Shown here one piece after another: positions 43,650-54,524 of a stretch of DNA of 64,000 nucleotides. A program made the translations under genes and the position numbers. Within the stretch, counting starts at the first letter, position 1. Each line of letters begins with the position of its first letter. Under the pieces are notes generated by a model. The model was not told the DNA's origin and made no database searches. It saw nothing but the letters and a program-made list of their open reading frames with translations. Source of the DNA: Corallium rubrum (taxonomy: Eukaryota > Cnidaria > Anthozoa > Scleralcyonacea > Coralliidae); assembly GCA_964035015.1 (NCBI GenBank), contig OZ036008.1, positions 2,330,876 through 2,394,875 on the forward strand, given 5' to 3'.

Positions 43650-45785
43650 CGGCACAAATGACCCCAATTTCTGGTGATGGAACCTGGATGGGGTAGGCAT
43701 CAATTAGCCACTTCAGAAACTGCAGGGACTGGGACTGTTTTGGGGGAACTCGCTACCGATTTTGCCATTTGGCCCTGTTTGAATTTGTAATATTTTCAAA
43801 TTGATTGTGAATTTCACTCTTGTTCGTAATAATTCAACTACAATATGAATTGTACGTTTCAAACGTCGAATTTTTCATGCGTCGAATACAATTTGTTAAT
43901 TATAAGTGCATGATAAGTTCGACGTTTGAATCAATTAAATTCGACCGTTTTGATTAAATGCGACATGCGAATCAAATTCGACTGCTTAGGTCGAATAAAA
44001 CAACCTTGATGCGACTTCGATTCAAACGTCAAACTTTCCATGTGTCGAATGTAATGCATAAATTATTTTAATGTATAATAATTCCGATACACTTAAATGA
44101 CATGCGCAAACGTTGATTTCGCGAGGTGGAAACTTGCAGTTCGCGAAAGGTTTTCTTGAATCGGACTTCTTAATAAGTGTTCCACACTATGACCACCATC
44201 AAGGATTTTGAATTATTTGGCGACAAGAGCGAATGGATGCTTATGGTTGCATTTCTGCCTGCTATAATTAATAAAAGCAGATCTTATTACCATGTATTGT
44301 AAAGCACGTGTCATCATTATTCGCCGTCGTTTTGACTGTTGAATATATTGTAAATATTAATTTGCTTTTGGTCAACTTTCGAGTTGGACTCCTTTGCTTT
44401 CGCCATGTTGTTATATGGATGATCATTTTAAATTATCTGATTCGACCACATTAAATTTGACGTATGAATCAAATGTCGAATAATTTGGGTCGACCTTAAT
44501 TGGTATTATATTCGACACATGAAAAATTCGACGTTTGAACCAGGCCTAACATTTCTAACCGGTACGAATTTGGCCGGTTTGAGTTTGAAACAGTTCAGAT
44601 TGCTACAAATTTTGTAGCACGGGACATGTATTTGCTATATTTTCAACTCGCAATGTACTTCAACTCGTTATTTATGTTGTAATCTTTTCGGGTCGCTACC
44701 AATTTGAGATTTCTGTTGCAGTTTGTCTTTGACTTCGCTATATAACTCGCCACGGAATTTGTTGTTTCTTCAGTGCTATTTTTCAACTCGGTGGGAACTG
44801 CGTCGCTGGTTTCCCAAATATTTCAGTCTCTACTCTCCAGGTATTTTGTCATTCAGCGCGCTTATAATATTCTTAGCCAGCTGACTGCGAATTTCAATTC
44901 ACCGTTTGTATCACTAATATTTCAACCCGAGTCTTGGTGCGAATGTTGCAGTTAGTGTTTGCTATAATATTTTCAATACAGTTCCAGCCACTAGGAATTT
45001 TACCGTTTGTGTTTGTAGCCTACAGGAATCATAGCGAGTTAGCACAGTTCAAATATAAACGGCAAGATTCATGAAATATTTCAAATCACAAAGTCAAAGA
45101 GTGAAATTCGTAGTGAGTTGGAATCATAGCAAATACAACGGCGAAATATGAGGAGCAAAAAACAGAGAATATATACACGTAAATATCTAGGAATACAGAA
45201 ATTCATAGCGGGCTGAAGATATTACAGATTCAAATGGCAAAATATTAATAACTTATAGCAGGTGACAATCTGCGAATCTAAGCACAAGTCCACATGGCAA
45301 ATGAAGGAATGATGTAGTGAGTTGAAAAGATGAGTAGATGATTAGTACGTACAAACGGTGAAATTTGTAGCGAGTCAAAATAGTAAAATATAGTTATAAT
45401 CACATAGCGAAGTCCGTATAGTCACAGTCGACAGGACATACGGACGGAGAAACATGTAGCGACTTACATATACCAAAGATAAACGAACTAAACGAGAAAA
45501 TTCGTATACCCATTAAAACAATTAGGTTAAAATATTACGAATACAGACCGCAAATTCATATTGGACTTTAACTATTACGAATACGAATGAAATCCGCGAG
45601 CAAATTAAAATATAACAAACTTAACGAGGCCACATGGCAAAATAAGCGAGTTGAAAACAAAGCGTCCCCCAAAACAGACCCACAATTCCGCGGGAGATGC
45701 TAATTCGTACCCAGTCCCTGCAGTTTCCGAAGTGGCTAATTATCTGAGCGCCTCCAGAAATTGAAGCCGGAAGTTACGCCCATTG
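43650..45785. mobile_element. 2.1-kb inverted-repeat element with mirrored AACTCGCTA-type subterminal arrays
   Basis: The ends are mirrored: left CAATTTCTGG...AATTAGCCACTTCAGAAACTGC, then AGGGACTGG...CTGTTTTGGGGGA; right TCCCCCAAAACAGAC...CCCAGTCCCTGCAGTTTCCG, then AAGTGGCTAATTA...CCAGAAATTG. Inside, many loose copies of CAACTCGCTA(C)-AATTT lie left of about 45000 and their mirror AAATT-GTAGCGAGTTG to the right, so each half holds a degenerate array of opposite sense. Another element (43848-44545) is nested in the left half. No transposase frame. Confidence 0.6.
43848..44545. mobile_element. Nested element with TTTCAAACGTCGAA termini
   Basis: Starts near CGTTTCAAACGTCGAATTTT and ends TTCGACGTTTGAACCAGGCC. 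AAATGCGACATGCGAATC, TTAAATTTGACG and GTCGAATA motifs fill both ends in mirrored fashion. The right terminus GGCCTGGTTCAAACG fits PIF/Harbinger-like ends. The left end lacks the GGCCTGG part, so the exact boundary and duplication are unresolved. Confidence 0.5.
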
Positions 45786-45789
45786 ATGG

Positions 45790-47070
45790 TAAACCAAGTA
45801 CTTCATGTAACTAAATGCTATGGCAGCATGGACCAAGCGAGAATATTTATTTCAAGAATAGAGGTTTTTACAAGCTTGGTAAGTATTTTAAGTCTGATCG
45901 TAGTCAATTTTTAAATGTGATGTACTATAGACGTTGTTGGAATGATGATAAATTTTTGAAAGCCTCTTAATAGTCTTTGGACAATTTCATATTCAGACGA
46001 GGTCATTTGTATGGCCAACATGTCAAACCAAAATTCGAAAGAAACGAAGATAAAGCACTACCGAAGAGTTTATAGAGCTACGGTAAAAATATAGAGCAGT
46101 CGCTCTCAGTAATCACGAACATATCACACTGCCTCTCACCACGAGGACCGAAGCAAAGCCCAATTTGATTGAGTTAATAGTGAATATGACCATGCACATA
46201 TCTAAATTATGTATGTTTAAATTATGTACAAGATATGTGAATTTGAAAAAATTGTATAGAATAGAACCCTGAAAATAGTAGTATGTTAATCCAAAACTTT
46301 GTCGCATCGGAGGACTTCGTGATATGGCGGACGAAATATTGTAAACACAATCGGATTAAAATACTTCCATCGTTCAAACTGACAGCACCAAAAAATTCTG
46401 AGCTTTGATTGGCCCTGATGTAATCGGTATTGGTGTACAATTGGGTATTGTAATCGATGTATTGGTAACAGCACACACTACAGGTCAGTGGTTACACAAA
46501 AAAGCTAATATACACACACATCTGCGCAGATACAAAAAGGCGATGGGAACGAGGTTACAAAAAGACAGAACAATAGTGCATGGTTAGCAAGTGGTTAGCG
46601 TATACGCTTTTCACTTTTGCGACGGTGCAGAATTAGGGCCCAGTTTAGACGTTGCTCTTGTGTTGAGTCAAATATAATTATTTAGCTTAAATCTACCACA
46701 AATGCATCACAAGTCCAACGTAGTGAAGACAGTGTAAGACAAATCTAAGTCAAACTCGGTCCAAATCTATGAGAGCTTCATGGATTATCTAACACAAGAG
46801 CGGCGTGGGTTCTTATGATGGATTTTAGTCGAGTCAAATTCAATTAATTGACCAAGGGATATAACATGTGGCCATTTTGTCATCAATTTCTGGTAATGAG
46901 ACGTCGCTCTTGTGTCGAGTCAAATCCAACTGTGAAAGGTTCGACTAAATCCATCACAAGTGTGGCAAGCCTTTCATCAGATCTGGGATGGATTTGGTTT
47001 AAGTGATTGATTAGTTTATGCGAAGAACGTCAAGCCAACAAAACCAAAATGGTGCCAGTCAATAGAACTC
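45790..47070. other. Spacer; repeat with GACGTTGCTCTTGTGT motifs
   Basis: No gene recognised. 46640-46960 contains AGACGTTGCTCTTGTGTTGA and AGACGTCGCTCTTGTGTCGA in direct orientation, with ACACAAGAGCGGCG between them in the opposite sense. This is probably an inverted-repeat element with a second copy of one end. Confidence 0.35.
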
Positions 47071-47072
47071 GC

Positions 47073-47803
47073 CACAAGGCCGCCGCTTAAGGGCTAATTT
47101 ACATACAATCCTTATAAAATCGCATCTAATTTTGAACAGCAAATATATAGAGGAGAAATGTTAAAATGACATACTAATTGAGGGTCTCGCCTACTATTTG
47201 CCGACCTCGCTATTTATAATTAAGCAACAGCGATTTTCAAATTATTCACTTCCTTATTTCTTTAAATCAGGTATACCTACGATCGGCCAAATAACTATAT
47301 CTCTCGAGCTATCGTTTGTCAGTGTTTGAGCCTCCATCAATCATGGTGAGTTCAAAATACCCATTTTATTGTTGTCATTATAAGTCGGGCAGTTGTTAGA
47401 TTAGAGGTATACAACTTCAGCCAAGTTGGTCAATATGTAATCTATTACATGCAAGATAAAGGTTCCTCTATCAACTCTCGAACACTTGACCAAAGACAAT
47501 TTTGAAAGTATCAAACAAAATCCTACCACAATCCAGTGGCGCATGACCTACCTATTTGTTCACTATTTTCAACACAATTTGGGCGGATAGTAGATATACC
47601 TGATGAAAATAAATAGATGACTGAAATCTGAATGCCATTGGATAATGGTTGTTGTTTAGATTAGCAGGTCGGCAAATAGTTGACGAGCTACTCAATAAGC
47701 AGAATTCTCACTTTAATATATTCGCCTTATATATTTACTGTTTAAAATGGGACGCCAACTTCTAAGGAATACATGTAAATTGGCTTTCAAGCGGTGGCCA
47801 TTT
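47073..47803. mobile_element. 0.73-kb inverted-repeat element (MITE-like)
   Basis: Left GGCCGCCGCTTAAGGGCTAA with TTTACAT, AACAGCAAATATATA and CTACTATTTGCCGACCTCG; right GCAAATAGTTGACGAGC, TATATATTTACTGTTTAAAA and GTAAATTGGCTTTCAAGCGG are mirrored through about 150 bp per arm. It lies immediately downstream of the donor of the lectin exon at 47843. Confidence 0.65.
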
Positions 47804-47842
47804 TGTCATTAATTTTTGGTAATGAAACATGGCCTAACTTAC

Positions 47843-48123
47843 CCAACATTTGGCAACACCTCAACTTGTCAAGATTGTGAAGCCAGTCTGTGCCATTATC
47901 ACGATAGAGTCCAACGACAAAGTAACCAGCTTTTGTGCACACGCTCCAGCCTGCTTTATCAAATTTGTGTCGAATATCTTCATCATAACACTGGCCATAA
48001 CTCAAGGGGTGGCGTCGTGGCTTACAGCAACGTCCTTGTTCGATATTGTGTAAGTGATTTCCTTTGCTTCGAAACAAACCATTTAAAAAGTAACCAGTCG
48101 GGCAAACACTCCAAGATGAACGT
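47843..48123 (-). CDS. Lectin-like secreted protein, exon with two Cys-rich GW...CC repeats
   Basis: A 281-nt exon bounded by TTTTCTGTAG (acceptor) and G|GTAAGTTAGG (donor). It encodes the rest of one repeat, RSSWSVCPTGYFLNGLFRSK followed by GNHLHNIEQGRCCKP, and a whole second repeat, FDKAGWSVCTKAGYFVVGLY followed by RDNGTDWLHNLDKLRCC. The repeat pattern is W-S-C-x5-Y-(F/I)-x-G-(L/F)-(Y/F)-R-...-L-x-N-(I/L)-...-C-C. I know such repeats from secreted invertebrate proteins of unclear function and give no family name. Phase 2 in and phase 1 out match the neighbouring exons. Confidence 0.75.
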
Positions 48124-48444
48124 CTACAGAAAATTAAATAAAAGAAATCTATAAATTAGGAACTCTGTGAATTAGGAACTCTGTGAATTACAAACAGACG
48201 AGAAGTTCGAAAAACTCGAATGTAATTATTAATGCTCATTTTTAGAAGGTTTTTTTATGATACAAAAATTTTGAGGATCTTTACTTGTTTCGTTGTTTGT
48301 CTGTTTGGTCTGTTTGTTTTCCCTGTTGACCTGTCTTACATGAAAATACCGAAAGTATATAAGAATGTTTAATAAACTTATTATTTCACAGTTTATGAGG
48401 TATATGCTAAAACAAATATTTTTTACAGCTCGGTAAACATCCAC

Positions 48445-49019
48445 TATTGTTATATAGCTAGAGTTTCACTGGATGCAACAATGACTGTCATTGGTTGGTT
48501 TGTGGTCACATTACCTTAGATAAATTTCAATGTCTACCGAGCGGGCAATAATTGAGAACTTATTGCCTGCTTGGTCAATAAGTTTTCAATTGTTGCCCAC
48601 TTTCCCGCTAGAACTTTGAAGTCTTCACGGCATCCTATAAACAAAAGCTTGTTTGGTAAGAAAAAAAGAATATTTTTTATAGGCCTTCAAAGCATGTGTG
48701 AAAATTAACTGGAGAAATGTATTGCTGTTCTTTTGTTCTGAGACTCATTTGTTTGGTTGAAGTGAAATTACGGAGCCAGGCGAAATGTTTTGGTAAGTCT
48801 TAGCGTTTGTCTTTCGTGTACTTTCCCTTGATAAACGTCGAAATTATTCAGCGAAACTCAAGCTATATAACAAAACACTTAATGTCTTATCCCTCGGGAA
48901 ACAGTTAGTTTTGTTTTCCCTCGAGTCTCGAGTTTCCCTCGACTTCGTCTCGGGAAATATCAAGACTCTCGGGAAAACAAAACGAACTGTTTCCATCGGG
49001 AGCAGACATTAAGTGTATA
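48445..49019. mobile_element. 0.57-kb inverted-repeat element (copy 2 of 2), intronic
   Basis: The inverted counterpart of 40431-40980 (TTATATAGCTAGAGTTTCAC ... GAGCAGACATTAAGTGTATA). It lies within the 950-bp intron between the two repeat exons of the lectin gene. Confidence 0.75.
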
Positions 49020-49073
49020 CTATTTACCTGCACCTCAGTGAATATACTTGTTATTTATTATAATTTAACGTAC

Positions 49074-49314
49074 TTGTCGAGGCTAATCCACCAGTTGGCC
49101 TTTACACACACCCCAGTTTGGCTTTGATACACAGCCGGAGTGGCCGCGCAGCATTTTGCTTTTTCAAGTCGGAAAATTCCATCGCTGCTCCAACCACCCA
49201 ATTGATTTCGGTAAAATCCCGTGATGTAACGCTGGTTGTTATTGCAACTTGACCAACCTTGTTTGTCAAAACTGGTCCACCAATTAGCATTGAAACAAGT
49301 CTGGTGTCGAATGA
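49074..49314 (-). CDS. Lectin-like secreted protein, first GW...CC repeat exon
   Basis: A 241-nt exon with a pyrimidine-rich acceptor (TTCTTACTCTAG) and a GTACGT donor. It encodes CFNANWWTSFDKQGWSSCNN, then YITGFYRNQLGGWSSDG and IFRLEKAKCC (one full repeat), then CVKANWWISLDK, the start of the next repeat. The split codon AA|A joins to the exon at 48123 and restores WWISLDK-RSSWSVC, aligned exactly with WWTSFDKQGWSSC. The splice is therefore supported by both phase and internal homology. Entry phase 1 fits the signal-peptide exon at 53287-53329. Confidence 0.78.
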
Positions 49315-49479
49315 CTAGAGTAAGAAGAGTCGGATTAAAATGTATATATTCCACACTCGAATTTCCCTTCACCCAAAATCATTAGAACATGCTAAATCGA
49401 GTGAATAATGTAATCGAGTTAAATGCCCAATATTACTTATAATATACCCAATTCTCTCCTGGCATTACCACCTTATTAT

Positions 49480-49675
49480 ATATACAGAACTCGCGATCAA
49501 GCTCTGGGCAATGCCCTCCGTGGCATTGCACTAGAATCGCAAGGTCGTGGGTTCAATTCGAGCCGGAAGGCCTGTGTAGTTGCATTTTTCGCAACTGGTC
49601 CGGGTTTGGTCTTAAAATGTACATATTTTCCACACTAGAATTTTCCTTCACCCAAAATCTTTAGAACATGTTGAA
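49480..49675 (+). repeat. SINE-like sequence with B-box
   Basis: Contains GGTCGTGGGTTCAATTCGAG (B-box GGTTCAATTC). The tail AAAATGTACATATTTTCCACAC with TTCACCCAAAATC also occurs at 49333-49383 on its own, in the same strand sense. It is tRNA-derived or tRNA-like; no full cloverleaf. Confidence 0.5.
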
Positions 49676-49679
49676 ATTA

Positions 49680-50035
49680 TATATGTCTATATCTCTGTCA
49701 TTGCTTATCGACTGCGTGGGAGGGGGATGTTACAAGGGAATGGGGGAGGTATTCAGTTATATCTAGCCAAAAAGGGTGTGTGAGAAATTTCTAGTAATGT
49801 TTTCTTGCTCAGTTGGCCCAGAACAAAATCTAACAAAACTATTCCTAGCATTCATTTCTGCCTATCAAGACACACTAAGTGAATAAATTTTGAAGACTTC
49901 AATTCAAGCAATAGCTGCCTGTCTCAACTATGGCCCAGAAGACACAATTAGCTAGTAGAATTAACATCAACATTTATATAGAGTAGACTGAACAACAACA
50001 TCATTTAATAATCAGCGTAACTTGGAGCCTATCTG
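49680..50035. other. Unassigned spacer
   Basis: No supported feature. Confidence 0.3.
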
Positions 50036-50044
50036 TGTAAATTT

Positions 50045-50700
50045 AACCCTTTACTGCCCACAGTTGCCTTTTGGCAACTCATTAATTTTACTCTGGCCAA
50101 CGCCCCGAAACCTGGCCAATAAAGGGCTTTACTGCAGGCCACAGTTGCCTTTTTGCAACTTATTAATTTTACTCTGGCCAACGCCCCGAAACCTGGCCAA
50201 TAAAGGGCTTTACTGCAGGCCACAGTTGCCTTTTGGCAACTTATTAATTTTACTCTGGCCAACGCCTCGAAACCTGGCCAATAAAGGGCTTTACTGCAGG
50301 CCACAGTTGCCTTTTGGCAACTTATTAATTTTACTCTGGCCAACGCCTCGAAACCTGGCCAATAAAGGGCTTTACTGCAGGCCACAGTTGCCCTTTGGCA
50401 ACTTATTAATTTTACTCTGGCTAATGCCAGACATACCCACCCAACATCATCATTTATATAGAGTAGAAACAACAACATCTGTGTAAATTTAAGCCTTTAC
50501 TGCCCCCATTGGCCTTTCGGCAACTCATTAATATAATTTTACTCTGGCCAACGCCAGACGATTTTACTCGTCAGAGGAGAGCTCCCCGAAACCTGCCCAA
50601 TAAAGGATTAAAAACTATCTCCTCTAATCCTTTACTGCAGGCCACAGTTGCCTTTTGGCTACTTATTAATTTTACTCTGGCTAACGCCAGACATACCCAG
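50045..50700. repeat. 81-bp minisatellite
   Basis: Five nearly identical units (GGCCACAGTTGCCTTTTGGC ... CCAATAAAGGGCTTTACTGCA) at 50045-50445, then two diverged and partly rearranged units to about 50700. The 27-codon length gives open frames in both senses, which are not genes. Each unit has an AATAAA inside CCAATAAAGG. Confidence 0.93.
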
Positions 50701-51934
50701 CCTAGATTTCAAGTCGTCTGCCGTTGGCCTATTATAGGTCAAACGACTTACTTTACAAGAGAGAAACTAAATTTCCACTTTAATTTGGGTCCGACTTAAA
50801 TTATATAATATTGACAGTTGGGTCAAAAGTCGAACTTGATCCTGTCAAATCGAATTCGGCACAAATAATTATCTATTGACTATACGCATGCTCTTATACT
50901 AAAATTCACACTATTTGGACGATTTCTGTCAATCCAAATACAATCAGGGGGTGTCTACAAGAGACAGGTGTCCCAGTAAATGTGTCCCCCCCAAAAAAAA
51001 TATGTCCCCCCAGGGACACATTTCCTAGGAAATATGTTCCCCTCATTTATACATGAGCCCCCACGATGAGCTTTAGCTCTTGGGGTTAATGTACTATTAA
51101 AATATTGTTTAAATAAAAAATAAAAAAAATTGTCCCCCCCCCCCTCAGAATGATTCCTTACAGGATAATTGATATACGTTTAATGTAGACAAAACTTTTT
51201 AAAAGTAAAAAATATATATTTCTGAAGGGTCCTACTAATTACTGTCCGAGACGGTATGCCTCTATATTAGAGGCCTTAAATAATAAAGAATAGATCGCAT
51301 GCACATTTACGGCACACCGCAAACTGCAGTTCGAAATCAGCAGTTAGCTGTTAGAAGTTAGGACAAGTTGTATGTTCAGACTGAAAGCTTCCGTTTGTGA
51401 TTTGCCGTATATAAGTATATTCGATTTATACTGAAAGGTCTCCCACGGCGTCATTGAAATGTTAATCGCAGTCGGCAATGATTAATTAATGTATTTGTTT
51501 AATCTTTTTTCTATTTTTGAAACCGAGTGCTTCGGAGAAAAATCCGTGCTGAAATAGTGTCTTTTTCAGAGTATGCCTGACCCAAAAACCAAGGTTTGTT
51601 TGAACGCTTTGAAATATCAGCTCAACGATGTTACAATCAATAAAAAAACGAAACTTGAACATCTATTTAACTAATAAATTGGAAATTCAGCATGACCATG
51701 ACCATGACCATGACCACCGACGAAATTGAAATTCTAATGCACTTCCGCGAGCTGGCATTCGGACGTTCTCTTTCACTATTTTGACACCAAAACTATCGAA
51801 TAACGTGGAACAGTCTGATAGCCATATGCACTCAGTAAGAGAAAATATCAGACGTTTACGAAATTGGACTTCGCAAAAAATGGAGGCGTATGAAAAGGAA
51901 GAGGTACACTATATATATGCACGGCACACTATAT

Positions 51935-51936
<2 letters not shown>

Positions 51937-51990
<54 letters not shown>
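51937..51990. repeat. (TA)n microsatellite
   Basis: About 26 TA units inside the 1.8-kb element. Confidence 0.95.
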
Positions 51991-51993
<3 letters not shown>

Positions 51994-52007
51994 GTGACGA
52001 GAAAGAA

Positions 52008-52118
52008 AATTTCGAGTTTAAGAATATATGCAGCCCAGCAAACACACACACAATATATGTGTGTGTGTGTGTGTGTGTTTGCTGGGCTGCATATTATATT
52101 CTTAAACTCGAAATCTTC
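52008..52118. repeat. Long perfect hairpin with CA/TG core
   Basis: CGAGTTTAAGAATATATGCA with GCCCAGCAAACACACAC is mirrored by GTGTGTGTTTGCTGGGC with TGCATATTATATTCTTAAAC, giving about 45-bp arms and a very short loop. Confidence 0.85.
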
Positions 52119-52793
52119 CTTCACCAAAGACCCTCGCTATTATTAAAATTTGCTGTCTGCTTTACGCCAAGAGCGTGTTGTCTCGAGGTTAATGAAGGGT
52201 TCCGCGTGAAACGTTAGTATTTCGTTGTCGAAATTCTCGGCAGCTCACCATTTTCTTGCTTTGTTATTAATATAATAGTGTAGTTTGCCGTTTTTCAAAA
52301 CACGGTATATACGGAAGTATTTATTATGCATTCACAAACGCAGTGGACGCCTTTTTTCAACGAGCGATGACTCTCAAAAGCGACCCGTATTGGTCATGCA
52401 TACTGGTGTACGTATATAGTAGCTGGGAGATAGATGATGCTGGCTTTGGCATGCATGTGCCATTCTTTGCCATTCTGGGGGTAGGTGATCAGGAATGGCT
52501 TTGCCATTCATGTGTTCCACCATCAAAACTTAGTGACAGTCCAAAGTTTTTATTAAATAAATAAGTTTATATATTGCAGTTTTTGTAAATATATATTTAG
52601 CTGTTATAATTTATTATTCAGAAATATATATTTTTTACTTTTAAAAAGTTTTGTCCACATTAAACGTATATCAATTATCCTGTAAGGAATCATTCTGAGG
52701 GGGGGGGACAAATTTCCGAAGAGGGGAACACATTTCCTAGGAAATCTGTCCAGGGGGGACACATTTTTGGGGGGGACATATTTCCTGTGAGAC

Positions 52794-53286
52794 CGGCCTT
52801 GAAACTATTTAGGCTTGGTTTTGCTGTTGCCTCAAGATTTGCATCAATTGCCTTACAGCTCGTGACCGCCGTAGAATCATTATATTTTATGTGGATTTGA
52901 CACCAATCCCATTTAAAACAACGTATTGAGTTTGAGAAGTCTAGCAGGCGATCTGAGATTTGGCCGGCGTGAACTGAATCTCAGGCCGCACTCATGAAAA
53001 CGATCTATACGGTAAAAACACTACAACCGACCCTAAATCAGTCAGGCCTGAGTTCGGTAGGTTTACATATAATAATGTAGTGATAATGGCGCAATTAATC
53101 AAGCATGTTTTCATCTCTTTGTTCTCCACGTATAGAATCTTGCAGTCAGATTGTTAGGACATTCTTTTCCAAATCTCATGCAACCAAATCAAGTTCAACC
53201 AAAATTTTGAAAATGGGTCGGTTCTCGGTCTTTCACGAAGTTACATTTCCCCGCGCACAAAGTTACATGAAAATATTTTTACTTAC
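52794..53286. other. Spacer downstream of the signal-peptide exon
   Basis: Intronic in the lectin gene model; no other feature recognised. Confidence 0.3.
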
Positions 53287-53329
53287 CATTAGCTGCTGTT
53301 TCGCGAATTGCAACAACCCAAATAATTTG
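53287..53329 (-). CDS. Lectin-like secreted protein, exon 2 (rest of the signal peptide)
   Basis: A 43-nt exon (acceptor TTTATATTTAG, donor G|GTAAGTAAAA) encoding QIIWVVAIRETAAN. Together with exon 1 it gives a typical secretory signal, with a hydrophobic core FILQIIWVVAI and a likely cleavage near TAA/N. It leaves phase 1, exactly what the exon at 49314 needs (G + TC = Val). Confidence 0.6.
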
Positions 53330-53418
53330 CTAAATATAAATTCAGAAATAAAAACCTAAATTAGGAATTGCATTTTCTCACAAAAAGGACAAAAAAGCAT
53401 TAATCTATCGTCTCTTAC

Positions 53419-53439
53419 CAGAATGAACATGAAGATCAT
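53419..53439 (-). CDS. Lectin-like secreted protein, exon 1 (start codon, MIFMFIL)
   Basis: Seven codons from the ATG at 53439 to a strong donor CTG|GTAAGAG. Phase 0 joins it to exon 2 across an 89-bp intron. The exon is supported by its TATA box about 100 bp upstream and by the hydrophobic continuity with exon 2. Such a short first coding exon should be confirmed by RNA. Confidence 0.55.
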
Positions 53440-53539
53440 CGTTGCAGAAATTTTCTAGTTCTTATAAAAAATCTTCTTCTGATCGTGTTGTGATGTCGAC
53501 CAGTTATGGAAAGAATTTTAGTCATAAATCGTGCACTTG

Positions 53540-53547
53540 TATATATA
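53540..53547 (-). promoter_or_regulatory. TATA box of the lectin-like gene
   Basis: TATATATA on the minus strand in a non-repetitive context, about 100 bp before the ATG at 53439. This predicts a start site near 53510 and a leader of about 70 nt. Confidence 0.45.
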
Positions 53548-53579
53548 GTCTTGTAAATGTGGGCGTTTTAGTCTAGAAG

Positions 53580-53735
53580 CAGGATAGTCGGCAAGTGAGT
53601 GAAACAGTGATTGATTAGTTAACTATTCAACCAGCTTAAGTGTGCAGTGGGGTGAAGCAAATCGGAATAGCATTTCCAAAGGTCTTTGTGTGGTTGTTAA
53701 GTACACTTCACGCGTTTCCGATAGTTAAGTATCAA
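53580..53735. repeat. Inverted copy of the 55190/58210 repeat unit
   Basis: AGTGAGTGAAACAGTGATTG, GGTGAAGCAAATCGGAATAG and CACGCGTTTCCGATAGTTAA are the reverse complement of 58205-58360 (and partly of 55195-55315). Confidence 0.7.
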
Positions 53736-54028
53736 CATAGATAATGGAAGGGGAACTGGATAGGAAACTTACGAAACCGGAAACGATGTTTGCACAACTT
53801 GCTATGGCAATACGGTTATAAGGGGGCAATGCACCTAACGGTGGTCCCACATGGCTAAAATCAGACACTGCTGAACTTAAGTGATATTACACTTTTGTCT
53901 AAGTTCAACAATAGGTTCAATTAGCTGTTTATAAGTGTGTAATTACCATAGCAAGTTGTGCAAACAACGTTTCCAGTTCTTTAACCTCGTTTGAAGTTTC
54001 CTATCCAGTTCCCCTTCCATTATCCATG
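53736..54028. mobile_element. MITE family M1, copy 1 (293 bp)
   Basis: Ends CATAGATAATGGAAGGGGAA and a mirrored end with GGATAATGG; TIR about 30 bp through CTGGATAGGAAAC. The interior carries a TTTGCACAACTTGCTATGG dyad on both sides. The copy at 55692-56291 is the same family with a nested insertion. Confidence 0.8.
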
Positions 54029-54240
54029 GTTTGCACAACTTGCTATGGTAATTACACACTTATAAACAGCTAATTGAACCTATTGCTGAAATTAGACGAA
54101 AGTGTAATATCACTTCAGTTCAGCAGTGTCTGATTTTAGCCCATGTGGGACCACCCATTCGGTGCATTGCCCGCTTATAACCGTATAATTACCATTGCAA
54201 GTTGTGCAAACATCGTTTCCGGTTTCGTAAGTTTCCTATT
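54029..54240. mobile_element. MITE family M1, inverted partial copy 2
   Basis: Starts at GTTTGCACAACTTGCTATGG next to copy 1 and ends at CGTAAGTTTCCTATTT, without its outer TIR on either side. Together with copy 1 it makes a palindrome of about 480 bp. Confidence 0.75.
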
Positions 54241-54524
54241 TTTCCCTAGGGCTTAACTCGATGAACTAATGATGTTTTTGCCGTTCGAGTTAAGCCCGGT
54301 CATTTGATGGATGTCATGTAAATGAATATACCGCAAAATTCAACGGAAACGAAATTATTTGGCATTTTCATGAATCGTTTGGAGAGTATAGATAAAGTAT
54401 AGACTAATACTATTCTCTAATAAATAAGTTAGAATAAAGTTACAAGATTTTGACTGCGATATGCCTAGATATCAGAGCATATATAGATAGCATGTGTGCA
54501 TTCCGCTAACAAAATCTCGGCAAA

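Larger units (their letters stand above)
50968..52793. mobile_element. 1.8-kb inverted-repeat element, TIR about 0.24 kb
   Basis: Left CAGGTGTCCCAGTAAATGTG with ACACATTTCCTAGGAAATAT, GAATGATTCCTTACAGGATA and ATTGATATACGTTTAATG; right is the mirror up to GGACATATTTCCTGTGAGACCGG. The terminus resembles that of 56533-57187 (C-GGTGTC-CAGT). The interior has an AT/CA hairpin (51940-52115) and a frame (51781-51900: SVRENIRRLRNWTSQKMEAY) without a recognised domain. No transposase. Confidence 0.75.

Noticed and set aside
47816-48154. Plus-strand ORF of 112 residues opposite the lectin repeat exon
   Set aside because: Antisense shadow; the minus strand has the conserved Cys/Trp pattern and splice sites.
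50022-50486. Proteins of 154 and 149 residues on opposite strands
   Set aside because: Both are frames of the 81-bp minisatellite.
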